From Planctomycetaceae bacterium (GTDB lineage: Bacteria > Planctomycetota > Planctomycetia > Pirellulales > Pirellulaceae), in the NCBI GenBank assembly GCA_007129635.1, contig SKVE01000413.1:1-13139 (forward strand): DNA of 13,139 bases, in the 5' to 3' direction. A program made the translations under genes and the position numbers. Shown piece by piece: positions 6,757-13,139 of the stretch (the stretch's first letter is position 1; each line of letters opens with the position of its first letter). The notes beneath the pieces were generated by a model. It was not told the origin of the DNA. It worked only from the letters and a program-made list of their open reading frames with translations, and ran no database searches.

Positions 6757-7308
6757 ATGACCACGCGTTTGCCATTTGTCCTGTCACTTTCTGTCAGCAT
6801 GATTGCGATGACGCTGTCGAACGGCTGCACTCAAACCGCTCCGGAGCCGGCAGATGGCGTCCAGACGCCGGTGGCACAAGCTGACGCCGACCTGGACCCG
6901 CACGACGTGCCAATCACCGAGGAGCAGAAGGCCGAACTCCGCGACCAAACGGCCAAGTTCACCGATGCAGTAGCGACGATTGCACGGTTCCGCGACGAAA
7001 TCGAGCAGGAGACCGCTGCCGGCATTCCGGCGAATCCCTTCCAGGCGCACCAGGCGCTGGACAAGGCAGACCTTGTTCTCCAATGGCTTCCAGAGATCGC
7101 TCGCCAATCGGACGTCCCCAAGGCGCACTGGGAAGCGATCACCACCGCAGCCAACGAGCTGAGGACGTTGTTCGACCACGTCCACCTGAACATCGACAAC
7201 CGACAGAACCCTGACTTTCCTGCCGTCGCCGACGAGATCAACGCGAACCTGGCCGAGTTGACAGCGATCGCTGCGGCGCAGCCGTCTGACGCGGAGTCGG
7301 AGAACTGA
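6757..7308 (+). CDS. Small helical exported protein, probable lipoprotein, unknown function
   Basis: The start is set by an excellent ribosome site (AAGGAGA, 6744-6750, six bases before ATG 6757). The 183-residue protein has a signal sequence (TTRLPFVLSLSVSMIAMTL) followed by SNGC with Cys24, a lipobox that is unusual at -3 and -2 but plausible, then a Pro/Ala/Asp linker (25-52). Residues 53-165 look almost wholly alpha-helical (EEQKAELRDQTAKFTDAVAT, HQALDKADLVLQWLPEIA, HWEAITTAANELRTLFDHVH, FPAVADEINANLAELTAI), consistent with a small helical bundle of periplasmic metal-binding or structural type. A few acidic and His residues (FDHVHLNID) could bind metal. I recognise no family. It shares strand and neighbourhood with the efflux genes, and a 148-base palindromic element follows its stop. 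Confidence 0.75.
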   Translation: MTTRLPFVLSLSVSMIAMTLSNGCTQTAPEPADGVQTPVAQADADLDPHDVPITEEQKAELRDQTAKFTDAVATIARFRDEIEQETAAGIPANPFQAHQALDKADLVLQWLPEIARQSDVPKAHWEAITTAANELRTLFDHVHLNIDNRQNPDFPAVADEINANLAELTAIAAAQPSDAESEN

Positions 7309-7324
7309 GCACCGCTGGAGAATT

Positions 7325-7472
7325 ATCCCGCCCGCGGTCAGGTTTGTCCGGTTGGGTGTAGAACGGAATTCATTCCGTTTCCCGCGGCACGAACGGAATG
7401 AATTCCGTTTCCCGTGGCACGAACGGAATGAATTCCGTTCTACGATGGGACAGTTTTGACCGCCGGCGGTAT
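7325..7472. repeat. Nested palindromic element (MITE- or BIME-like) inside the efflux operon
   Basis: The outer arms 7325-7352 and 7445-7472 are inverted repeats matching at 20 of 28 positions (ATCCCGCC...GTCA against TGAC...GGCGGTAT). Inside lies the perfect 22-base inverted repeat described separately. TA occurs on both sides (7324-7325 and 7472-7473), as expected of a 2-base target duplication, but that can be chance. No coding content was seen. It separates the lipoprotein gene from the adaptor gene by about 270 bases and may form strong RNA structure in the transcript. Confidence 0.55.
7358..7443. repeat. Array of three AACGGAAT/ATTCCGTT palindromes with GTAG/CTAC ends
   Basis: Three copies of an 18-base palindrome (arms AACGGAAT and ATTCCGTT) lie at 7362-7379, 7392-7409 and 7422-7439, joined by near-identical linkers (TCCCGCGGCACG and TCCCGTGGCACG), so the repeat period is 30 bases. 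The 2-base centre is TC in the first copy and GA in the others, so the first and last copies are exact reverse complements over 22 bases beginning GTAG and ending CTAC. This is the layout of paired REP sequences (BIME). Three palindromic 30-base units without unique spacers are not a CRISPR array. Confidence 0.75.
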
Positions 7473-7566
7473 AGGTGAGCGGAATGGCGCTAGCCACCGG
7501 CGCCTCACCGGACATCTGACAGTTGTTTCTCGAACGCTGCTAAGCTTTGAAGTCAAGCATTCTGCC

Positions 7567-7571
7567 AGGAG
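7567..7571 (+). promoter_or_regulatory. Ribosome binding site fixing the start of the adaptor gene
   Basis: AGGAG at 7567-7571 is eight bases before the ATG at 7580, but only two bases before the ATG at 7574 and downstream of a TTG at 7547. It therefore favours 7580. Confidence 0.55.
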
Positions 7572-7579
7572 ACATGGCG

Positions 7580-9640
7580 ATGATGTGGAAGAAGCTCTGC
7601 GAGAAAGTCCGCACGGTCACAGTAGTGGTCCTTGCGGTCGGTGCCATGTTACCCGTCCCCGATCAGACAGCGGCGCATGAGAACCATGCGCCACTGCCGA
7701 CCAAAGGCGTGACGATCGCCGGGGATACCATCATGCTGTCGGACAAGGCACGCGAGGCAATCGGCCTGACGATCGCCAAGATTCAATTCGGTGATATTCA
7801 CCGTACGGTCACCGTGAATGCGCGAGTCGAACTACCGTGGCATGCGCAGGCCATGATCACCTCTTTGGTGCCTGGCAAGATTGATGCTGTGCTGGTGCGG
7901 CCAGGCGAAACCGTGGCGCCGGGGCAGGAACTCGCCCGCGTGGTCAGTACCGAACTCAAGATGCTGCAGGTCGAATGGCTGCAGGCCAAAGCCCAGGCCG
8001 ATCTCGCCCGCAAGCTGGTCGATCAGCAGACCGCGCTTGACCTGCAAGGAGTGATCGCTGGCAAGACGCTGCTGGAATCGCAGGCGAGGCTTGCTGAGGC
8101 GTCGGCGGGCGTTCAGATCGCACGACAGAAGCTGATGGCTCTTGGACTTGACCACGCGGCCTTGGAGCGGGTCGAGCAGGGGGGCGAGTGGCTCCCTTAC
8201 ATCCCGATCGTCAGCCCGGTCGGCGGCATCGTAACCCACGCGGACGTGCGCATCGGGCAGATGGTGCGCCCGGTGGACCATCTGTACCACGTGGTGGATC
8301 CCTCCACGCTTTGGATCATCGGCGAAGTACTGGAGTCGGATGTCCGGCTGCTGGCGGAGGGCCAGCGGGTCGACGCGGATTTTGCCGCGTTGCCGGGCCA
8401 AGTGTTCCCCGGCAGAATCGACCACCTGCGGCTGACGATGAACTCGCAGACCCGAACCCAGGAGGTGGTCATCGCGATGGACAACGCAACTCGCGAACTC
8501 CGCCCCGGCATGTCCGGCCGTGTCCGGATCTCCGTCGAAGTCGTCAAGGAAGCGATCGTTTGTCCGGTCGACGCGATCCTTTCCAGCCGCAGCGGCAATT
8601 ACCTGCTGGTCCAGCGGACTCTTGGAAAGTACGAAAACCGAAAGGCACGATTGGGGCTTACGGAGAATGGACTGGTCGAAATTCTCGAAGGTGTCTTTCC
8701 GGGCGACCAAGTGGTCGTGGTCGGCAATTCTCTGTTGGCGGCCCTGTTGGGCAACGAGCACAAGGCCCGGGTTGACCCGGAGGAACCAGAAACACCGGCG
8801 GAAACGCATCCAGGCGTTGTCGCAGTGGCTCACGGCACCATCGAACTGCCGACGGACCGGCAGGCCCTGGCGACTCCGCAGATCGAGGGTCGCGTCCGCC
8901 GCATCGTCGTCCAACCCGGTCAACAGGTTTCGCGCGGCGACGTGTTGGTCGAGATCGACAGCCTTCCGTTGCGATCGGTTCAGTTGGATTTGCTGCAAAC
9001 GCTCACGCAAGCCGGGCTGGCTGAGCAGTCTCTCCAACGCCTGGAGGAACTCCATGACCAGGGCGTCGTGGCCAAGCGGCAGCGTTGGGAATTGCAGAGC
9101 CAGCAGCAGTCGCTGCGGGCGAAAGCCGAGATGCTGGAGCGGAAACTGATCTACTACGGTCTGGAGGCGGAAACGATTGAGAAGCTCAAACAGGTTGACC
9201 TGTCGGAGTCCGGCTCGCTGGCGGAATTGTTTCAAACCCTACCGGTCCGCTCGCCCGCCGCCGGACAAATCGCCGGGTTTCACGTCGTGCCCGGTCAGAT
9301 CGTCCATCCCGACGAACCGATGTTCGAAATCCACGATCTGTCGACGGTGTGGGTCAAGGCCTTCATCTACGAACGCGACGCGAACCGGGTGCAGCTAGGG
9401 CAGCCTGCTCGGATCCATTTCACGGCCTATCCCAACTCGCAGGCCCACGGCAAAGTCGTGCGGATCTCGCCGCTCATGGACCAGCGGATGCGCGTCCTGC
9501 CCGTCTGGGTCGAAGTGGCCAACCCCGACGGCCGACTGAAGAGCGGCATGCTGGCCCGGATCGCCATCATGGAGCACTCGACCGCAGGCGTCGACTTTCG
9601 TGACGCCGCCCGGCTTCAACCCATCGAATCGAAACGGTAA
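7580..9640 (+). CDS. Tandem-fused periplasmic adaptor (membrane fusion protein) of a heavy-metal RND pump
   Basis: The 686-residue protein holds two adaptor units in one chain, while CusB/CzcB-type adaptors usually have about 350-520 residues. A signal peptide (WKKLCEKVRTVTVVVLAVGA) ends near TAA-HE (32/33). Unit 1 has the family opening (IMLSDKAREAIGL, 52-64), lipoyl half (VPGKIDAVLVRPGETVAPGQ, 97-116), coiled-coil hairpin (about 124-205), returning lipoyl half (IVSPVGGIVT...GQMVRP), beta-barrel to about 325 and a membrane-proximal domain (VCPVDAI, then ENGLVEILEGVFPGDQVVVVG). A Pro/Glu linker (about 391-413) joins unit 2: lipoyl half (IEGRVRRIVVQPGQQVSRGD), hairpin (about 461-534), second lipoyl half (VRSPAAGQIAGFHVVPGQIV) and barrel (STVWVKAFIYERD to GMLARIAI), stopping without its own membrane-proximal domain. 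The units are diverged, so this is an old fusion or duplication. A fused pair would supply two adaptors per RND protomer. It precedes the pump gene by 86 bases. No frameshift is visible. Confidence 0.9.
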   Translation: MMWKKLCEKVRTVTVVVLAVGAMLPVPDQTAAHENHAPLPTKGVTIAGDTIMLSDKAREAIGLTIAKIQFGDIHRTVTVNARVELPWHAQAMITSLVPGKIDAVLVRPGETVAPGQELARVVSTELKMLQVEWLQAKAQADLARKLVDQQTALDLQGVIAGKTLLESQARLAEASAGVQIARQKLMALGLDHAALERVEQGGEWLPYIPIVSPVGGIVTHADVRIGQMVRPVDHLYHVVDPSTLWIIGEVLESDVRLLAEGQRVDADFAALPGQVFPGRIDHLRLTMNSQTRTQEVVIAMDNATRELRPGMSGRVRISVEVVKEAIVCPVDAILSSRSGNYLLVQRTLGKYENRKARLGLTENGLVEILEGVFPGDQVVVVGNSLLAALLGNEHKARVDPEEPETPAETHPGVVAVAHGTIELPTDRQALATPQIEGRVRRIVVQPGQQVSRGDVLVEIDSLPLRSVQLDLLQTLTQAGLAEQSLQRLEELHDQGVVAKRQRWELQSQQQSLRAKAEMLERKLIYYGLEAETIEKLKQVDLSESGSLAELFQTLPVRSPAAGQIAGFHVVPGQIVHPDEPMFEIHDLSTVWVKAFIYERDANRVQLGQPARIHFTAYPNSQAHGKVVRISPLMDQRMRVLPVWVEVANPDGRLKSGMLARIAIMEHSTAGVDFRDAARLQPIESKR

Positions 9641-9726
9641 GGACCGGTAAAAAATCAAGTGTCGGATTTGGGTGGATGGTATGGTCCTAAGCAAAACCGA
9701 TCTAATGGAAAGGGAGAAAACGACCG

Positions 9727-12700
9727 ATGCTCAACCACGTCATCGCCTTCTGCCTGAAAAACCGAGTGCTCGTGCTGGCGCTGACCGTCGTGCTGGTCAT
9801 CTACGGCAGCCGACAAGCGGCAGAGTTGCCCATCGATGTGTTTCCCAACCTGAACCGGCCCACGGTCACGGTCATGGTCGAGGCTCACGGCTTGGCGCCG
9901 GAGGAAGTCGAGACGCTGGTGACGTTCACCATCGAATCGGCGATGAACGGGGCCAGCGACGTGCTCCGTGTACGATCCGCCTCGGGCGTCGGCCTGTCCA
10001 TCGTCTGGGTCGAGTTCGATTGGGGTACCGATATCTACGTGAACCGGCAGATCGTGGCCGAAAAACTCCAACTGATCCGCGAGCGACTCCCGAACGAGGC
10101 TTATCCCGTGATGGCCCCGATCAGCTCGATCATGGGTGAAATCATGCTGGTAGGGATGCAGGCCACCGGCGAAACGACGCCGATGGAACTGCGTACGATC
10201 GCCGACTGGCAGGTGCGTCAGCGTCTGCTGGCGGTGCCCGGCGTGTCCCAGATAAGCGTTATGGGCGGGGAGTTGAAGCAGTATCAGGTGCTCACTTCGC
10301 CCGAGCAGCTTGCCCGGCACGACGTCACACTCGACGAACTGACCGCGGCCGTCGAGAAATCGAATATCGTCACCGGCGGCGGCTTCCTGCTCAGTAAGAC
10401 CCACGAATCCCTGATCCGGATCATCGGCCGGGCAACGACGTTGGACGAGGTGGCGGACACCGTGGTCCGCGCCGGCGATCCCGTCCCGATCACCGTCCGT
10501 CAGGTGGCCGAGGTCCGGTACGGCGGCCCCGTACGCCGCGGAGACGCCAGTATCCAGGGCGAACCGTCGATCATCATGGCCGTTCAGAAACAACCGGGCG
10601 CGGACACGCTGGCGCTGACCGGCAGAATCGACGAAACGTTGGCGGATATCCAGCAACTTCTGCCGGAAGACGTCGTTATCGCAAACGACATCTTCCGGCA
10701 AGCGGACTTCATCGAAACGGCGATCGACAACGTCAAAGAAGCCATCCGCGACGGCGTGATCTGGGTCGTTGTCGTCCTGTTCCTCTTTCTGGCGAACCTG
10801 CGGACAAGCCTGATCACGCTCTGCGCGATCCCACTTTCGATCATCATCACGGCGTTGACGCTCAGCTATTTCGGCGTGTCCGTCAATACTATGACACTCG
10901 GCGGGCTGGCGGTGGCGATTGGCGAATTGGTCGACGACTCGATCGTCGACATCGAGAACATCTTCCGCCGGCTCAAGGAGAATTATCACAAGCCCACGCC
11001 CGACAACCCGCTCAAGGTCGTCTTCCTGGCCTCCAGCGAAGTGCGGAACAGCATCCTCTATGCCAACCTGATAGGCATCCTGGTCGTCTTCCCGTTGTTC
11101 TCGCTCGCCGGGCTCGAGGGCCGGATGTTCGCCCCCTTGGGGCTGGCCTACCTGACCACGATGCTGGCCTCGCTGGTTGTCTCGCTGACCGTCACGCCGG
11201 TCCTCGCTTCGTACCTGCTACCCCGGGCGAACTCGCTCAAGAAAGAGAAGGACCCGGCGCTGCTGCGCGGGTTGAAGTGGGCGGACACGCACGTGTTGCG
11301 GTTCACGTTGCGGCACAGCTCGGCCGTGCTGGTGGTCGTGGCCGTCCTGATGGTCATGTCCGTCTCGTGCATCGCCTGGATGGGCGGCGAGTTCCTGCCA
11401 CCGTTCAACGAAGGGTCGCTCACGATCGCTGCCATGGCGCCTCCCGGCGTGAGCATCGAGGAATCCAACCGGATCGCCCGACGAGTGGAACTCCTGCTTG
11501 CGGAGATCCCGGAGGTGAAGCACGTTTCCCGGCGGACCGGGCGGGCGGAGCTGGACGAGCACGCCGAGAACGTGAATTTCTCGGAAATCGACGTGGGGCT
11601 GATCGAGCCCCAGCGCCCCAAACCGGGCATCCACTACGCCGTGCTGCGCGCAATTCCCGGCTTGCACAGATTGGGCGTCGAGATCGTCGGCCGCCCTCGC
11701 GATGACGTCATGGCGGAGATCCGCGACATCGTGGCGGAAGTCCCCGGTGTCCGAGTGAATATCGGTCAGCCGATTTCGCACCGGCTCGATCACATGATGT
11801 CCGGAATCCGTTCGCAGATCGCCGTCAAACTCTACGGCCGCGACATCGAGGAACTGCGGGACCGAGGCCAGGACATCGCCGAGGTCATGGCCGAGATCCC
11901 GGGCGTCGTCGACCTGCAACTCGAACCGCAGGTGGACATCCCCCAGGTCCGCGTGACCATCCGCCGCCAGGAAGCCGCCCGCTACGGCCTCGCGCCGGCC
12001 GACGTGGCCAAGGCTCTGGAAACCGCCCTGCAAGGCCGTACCGTATCTCAGGTGCTCGAGGGGCAACGCGTCTTCGACCTGGTCGTCTGGTTTGACGAGC
12101 AGGCTCGCAACAACATCGACGCCATCCGCGCCACCCTGATCAGCACCCCCGACGGCTCGCGCGTCGCGCTGGGCTCGGTGGCCGACGTCATCGCCACCCA
12201 GGGCCCGAACACCATCCACCGCGAAAACGTGCAACGCCGAATCGTCATGCAATGCAACACCGCGGGCCGCGATTTGGTCAGCGTCGTCCGTGACATCCAA
12301 GCTGCCGTGGACGAAAAAATCAAACCGCTACTCCAGGACGGCTACTTCGTCGAGTATGGCGGTCAATTCGAGGCCCGGCAGGATGCCAACCGGCGACTGC
12401 TGCTGCTGGGCAGTCTTGCCACGGCCGGCGTCTTCCTGCTTCTTTACAAGTGCCTGGCTTCCTGGCAGGCCGCGCTCCAGGTGATGGCGAACATCCCCCA
12501 AGCCGCCATGGGGTCGGTCATCGCCCTGCTGCTGGTAAACCGCCCGGCCGCCGAGGCATTGGCTGGGGCCGCCTGGTGGGAAGTACCGGGAATCTGGATC
12601 GGGGCCACCGATCTGTCGGTAGCCCACTGGGTCGGCTTCATCACGCTGATCGGGATCGTCAGCCGCAACGGCATCATGATGATCTCGCACTACATTCACC

Positions 12701-13032
12701 TGATGAAGTACGAAGGCGAAGTCTTCGGGGAACCGATGATCATCCGCGGCAGCCTCGAGCGACTCGCGCCCGTGCTGATGACCGCCCTGACCACCATGAT
12801 CGGCCTGGTGCCCTTGGCCCTGGGCGCCGGTCAAACCGGCAAGGAGATCCTGCATCCCGTGGCCGTCGTGGTGATCGGCGGTCTGCTCATGTCGACCGTG
12901 CTGGACCAAGTCGTCACTCCAGCTTTGTTCTTCAAATTCGGCCGCAAGGTCTATGAAAAACCTCCTGGCCAGGAAGATGCGGAGATCGCCGGCCCGTCCG
13001 CTCCGCTGCATCTGGCCGAGCAATTTGAATAG
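9727..13032 (+). CDS. Heavy-metal efflux RND transporter (CzcA/CusA family), inner-membrane proton antiporter
   Basis: The 1101 residues have the full RND layout: TM1 at 10-28, a first periplasmic porter loop (about 30-340), TM2-6 (341-495), TM7 at about 533-551, a second large loop (555-885) and TM8-12 (890-1065). Start 9727 follows GGGAG (9712-9716). Family motifs include ELPIDVFPNLNRPTV, VSQISVMGGE and FITLIGIVSRNGIMMISHY. TM4 reads AIGELVDDSIVDIEN (397-411): Asp403 and Glu410 align with CzcA Asp408 and Glu415, Asp402 of CzcA is Ala397, and Glu400, Asp404 and Asp408 are extra acids. The Cu-site methionine region of CusA after TGRAE is replaced by LDEHAENVNFSEID, and CusA Glu939 is replaced by Asn981, so divalent metal (or an uncharacterised HME subclass) is likelier than Cu/Ag. 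Residues 937-962 form an extra loop before TM10. Metal specificity is inference; family membership is secure. Confidence 0.95.
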   Translation: MLNHVIAFCLKNRVLVLALTVVLVIYGSRQAAELPIDVFPNLNRPTVTVMVEAHGLAPEEVETLVTFTIESAMNGASDVLRVRSASGVGLSIVWVEFDWGTDIYVNRQIVAEKLQLIRERLPNEAYPVMAPISSIMGEIMLVGMQATGETTPMELRTIADWQVRQRLLAVPGVSQISVMGGELKQYQVLTSPEQLARHDVTLDELTAAVEKSNIVTGGGFLLSKTHESLIRIIGRATTLDEVADTVVRAGDPVPITVRQVAEVRYGGPVRRGDASIQGEPSIIMAVQKQPGADTLALTGRIDETLADIQQLLPEDVVIANDIFRQADFIETAIDNVKEAIRDGVIWVVVVLFLFLANLRTSLITLCAIPLSIIITALTLSYFGVSVNTMTLGGLAVAIGELVDDSIVDIENIFRRLKENYHKPTPDNPLKVVFLASSEVRNSILYANLIGILVVFPLFSLAGLEGRMFAPLGLAYLTTMLASLVVSLTVTPVLASYLLPRANSLKKEKDPALLRGLKWADTHVLRFTLRHSSAVLVVVAVLMVMSVSCIAWMGGEFLPPFNEGSLTIAAMAPPGVSIEESNRIARRVELLLAEIPEVKHVSRRTGRAELDEHAENVNFSEIDVGLIEPQRPKPGIHYAVLRAIPGLHRLGVEIVGRPRDDVMAEIRDIVAEVPGVRVNIGQPISHRLDHMMSGIRSQIAVKLYGRDIEELRDRGQDIAEVMAEIPGVVDLQLEPQVDIPQVRVTIRRQEAARYGLAPADVAKALETALQGRTVSQVLEGQRVFDLVVWFDEQARNNIDAIRATLISTPDGSRVALGSVADVIATQGPNTIHRENVQRRIVMQCNTAGRDLVSVVRDIQAAVDEKIKPLLQDGYFVEYGGQFEARQDANRRLLLLGSLATAGVFLLLYKCLASWQAALQVMANIPQAAMGSVIALLLVNRPAAEALAGAAWWEVPGIWIGATDLSVAHWVGFITLIGIVSRNGIMMISHYIHLMKYEGEVFGEPMIIRGSLERLAPVLMTALTTMIGLVPLALGAGQTGKEILHPVAVVVIGGLLMSTVLDQVVTPALFFKFGRKVYEKPPGQEDAEIAGPSAPLHLAEQFE

Positions 13033-13139
13033 GGGCGGAGTCAGGGGTCAGGCCTTGAGGATTCAGGCCTTGGGTTCGGTGTTCGGGCCGAGTGATGCGT
13101 GTCCTTTCTGGAATTCATCTCTCACAGGGCGAGAATCAT
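13033..13139. other. Non-coding tail after the pump gene with a 10-base direct repeat
   Basis: TCAGGCCTTG occurs at 13048-13057 and 13063-13072 (15-base period) within GC-rich sequence. No terminator with a T-run is seen, and no outer-membrane-factor gene begins with a convincing ribosome site before the window ends. Confidence 0.4.

Noticed and set aside
7361..7440. Possible mini CRISPR array (30-base period, three copies)
   Set aside because: Copies are contiguous with conserved linkers and no unique spacers; better explained as REP/BIME-type palindromes.
7516..7546. Promoter CTGACA...TAAGCT ahead of the adaptor gene
   Set aside because: Spacing of 19 and a 3/6 match at -10 are too weak to claim, although a separate promoter after the palindromic element is possible.
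7832..9235. 467-codon minus-strand open frame opposite the adaptor gene
   Set aside because: The plus-strand frame shows adaptor motifs throughout; the reverse frame has no family features and is typical of high-GC antisense frames.
9655..10989. 444-codon minus-strand open frame opposite the pump gene (also 11218-12300)
   Set aside because: Antisense to clear RND transmembrane and porter sequence; rich in His, Asp and Arg without domain signs.
13095..13139. Start of a next gene (ATG at 13095, open to the end)
   Set aside because: Only 15 codons are visible, with no ribosome site and no signal-peptide character.

Overview
The window looks like chromosomal DNA of a planctomycete, most likely a Pirellulales-type member. 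The basis is moderately high GC, short palindromic repeats in the gaps, a LamG plus beta-helix secreted protein, a TAT-exported Gfo/Idh/MocA protein and a planctomycete-style heavy-metal RND operon. The taxonomic call is inference from gene content; no rRNA or other marker is present. Seven protein genes are supported. No tRNA, rRNA, CRISPR array or transposase gene was seen.

Left part (1-5684), exported carbohydrate-type proteins. A minus-strand gene running off the left edge (1-2096) encodes a secreted LamG/jellyroll protein that leads into a parallel beta-helix. Divergent from it is a secreted 640-residue protein (2387-4309) with TIM-barrel glycosidase-like features and no family I can name. 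Convergent with that is a TAT-signal Gfo/Idh/MocA oxidoreductase (4356-5684, minus). The 290-base gap between the first two genes holds a 51-base REP-like palindrome. The gap upstream of the oxidoreductase holds a perfect 14-base palindrome and a 28-base hairpin.

Right part (5993-13032), a metal-efflux operon on the plus strand. A near-consensus promoter (TTGACA-16-TACAAT) is followed at once by two perfect 12-base direct repeats 21 bases apart, which overlap the expected transcription start. Then come (i) a secreted protein with 24 histidines in about 60 residues, including nine in a row; (ii) a small helical lipoprotein-like protein of unknown function; (iii) a 686-residue periplasmic adaptor in which two adaptor units are fused head to tail; and (iv) a 1101-residue heavy-metal RND pump of the CzcA/CusA family with an unusually acidic TM4 motif. 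A 148-base nested palindromic element sits between genes (ii) and (iii). No outer-membrane factor is present, and about 107 non-coding bases follow the pump gene.

The most distinctive feature is this four-gene efflux cassette. Its fused adaptor would give one adaptor chain per pump protomer instead of two, and it is paired with a His-rich exported protein that may buffer or deliver metal. The RND and adaptor families are well known. The fusion, the two accessory proteins and the promoter-proximal repeats are what deserve follow-up.
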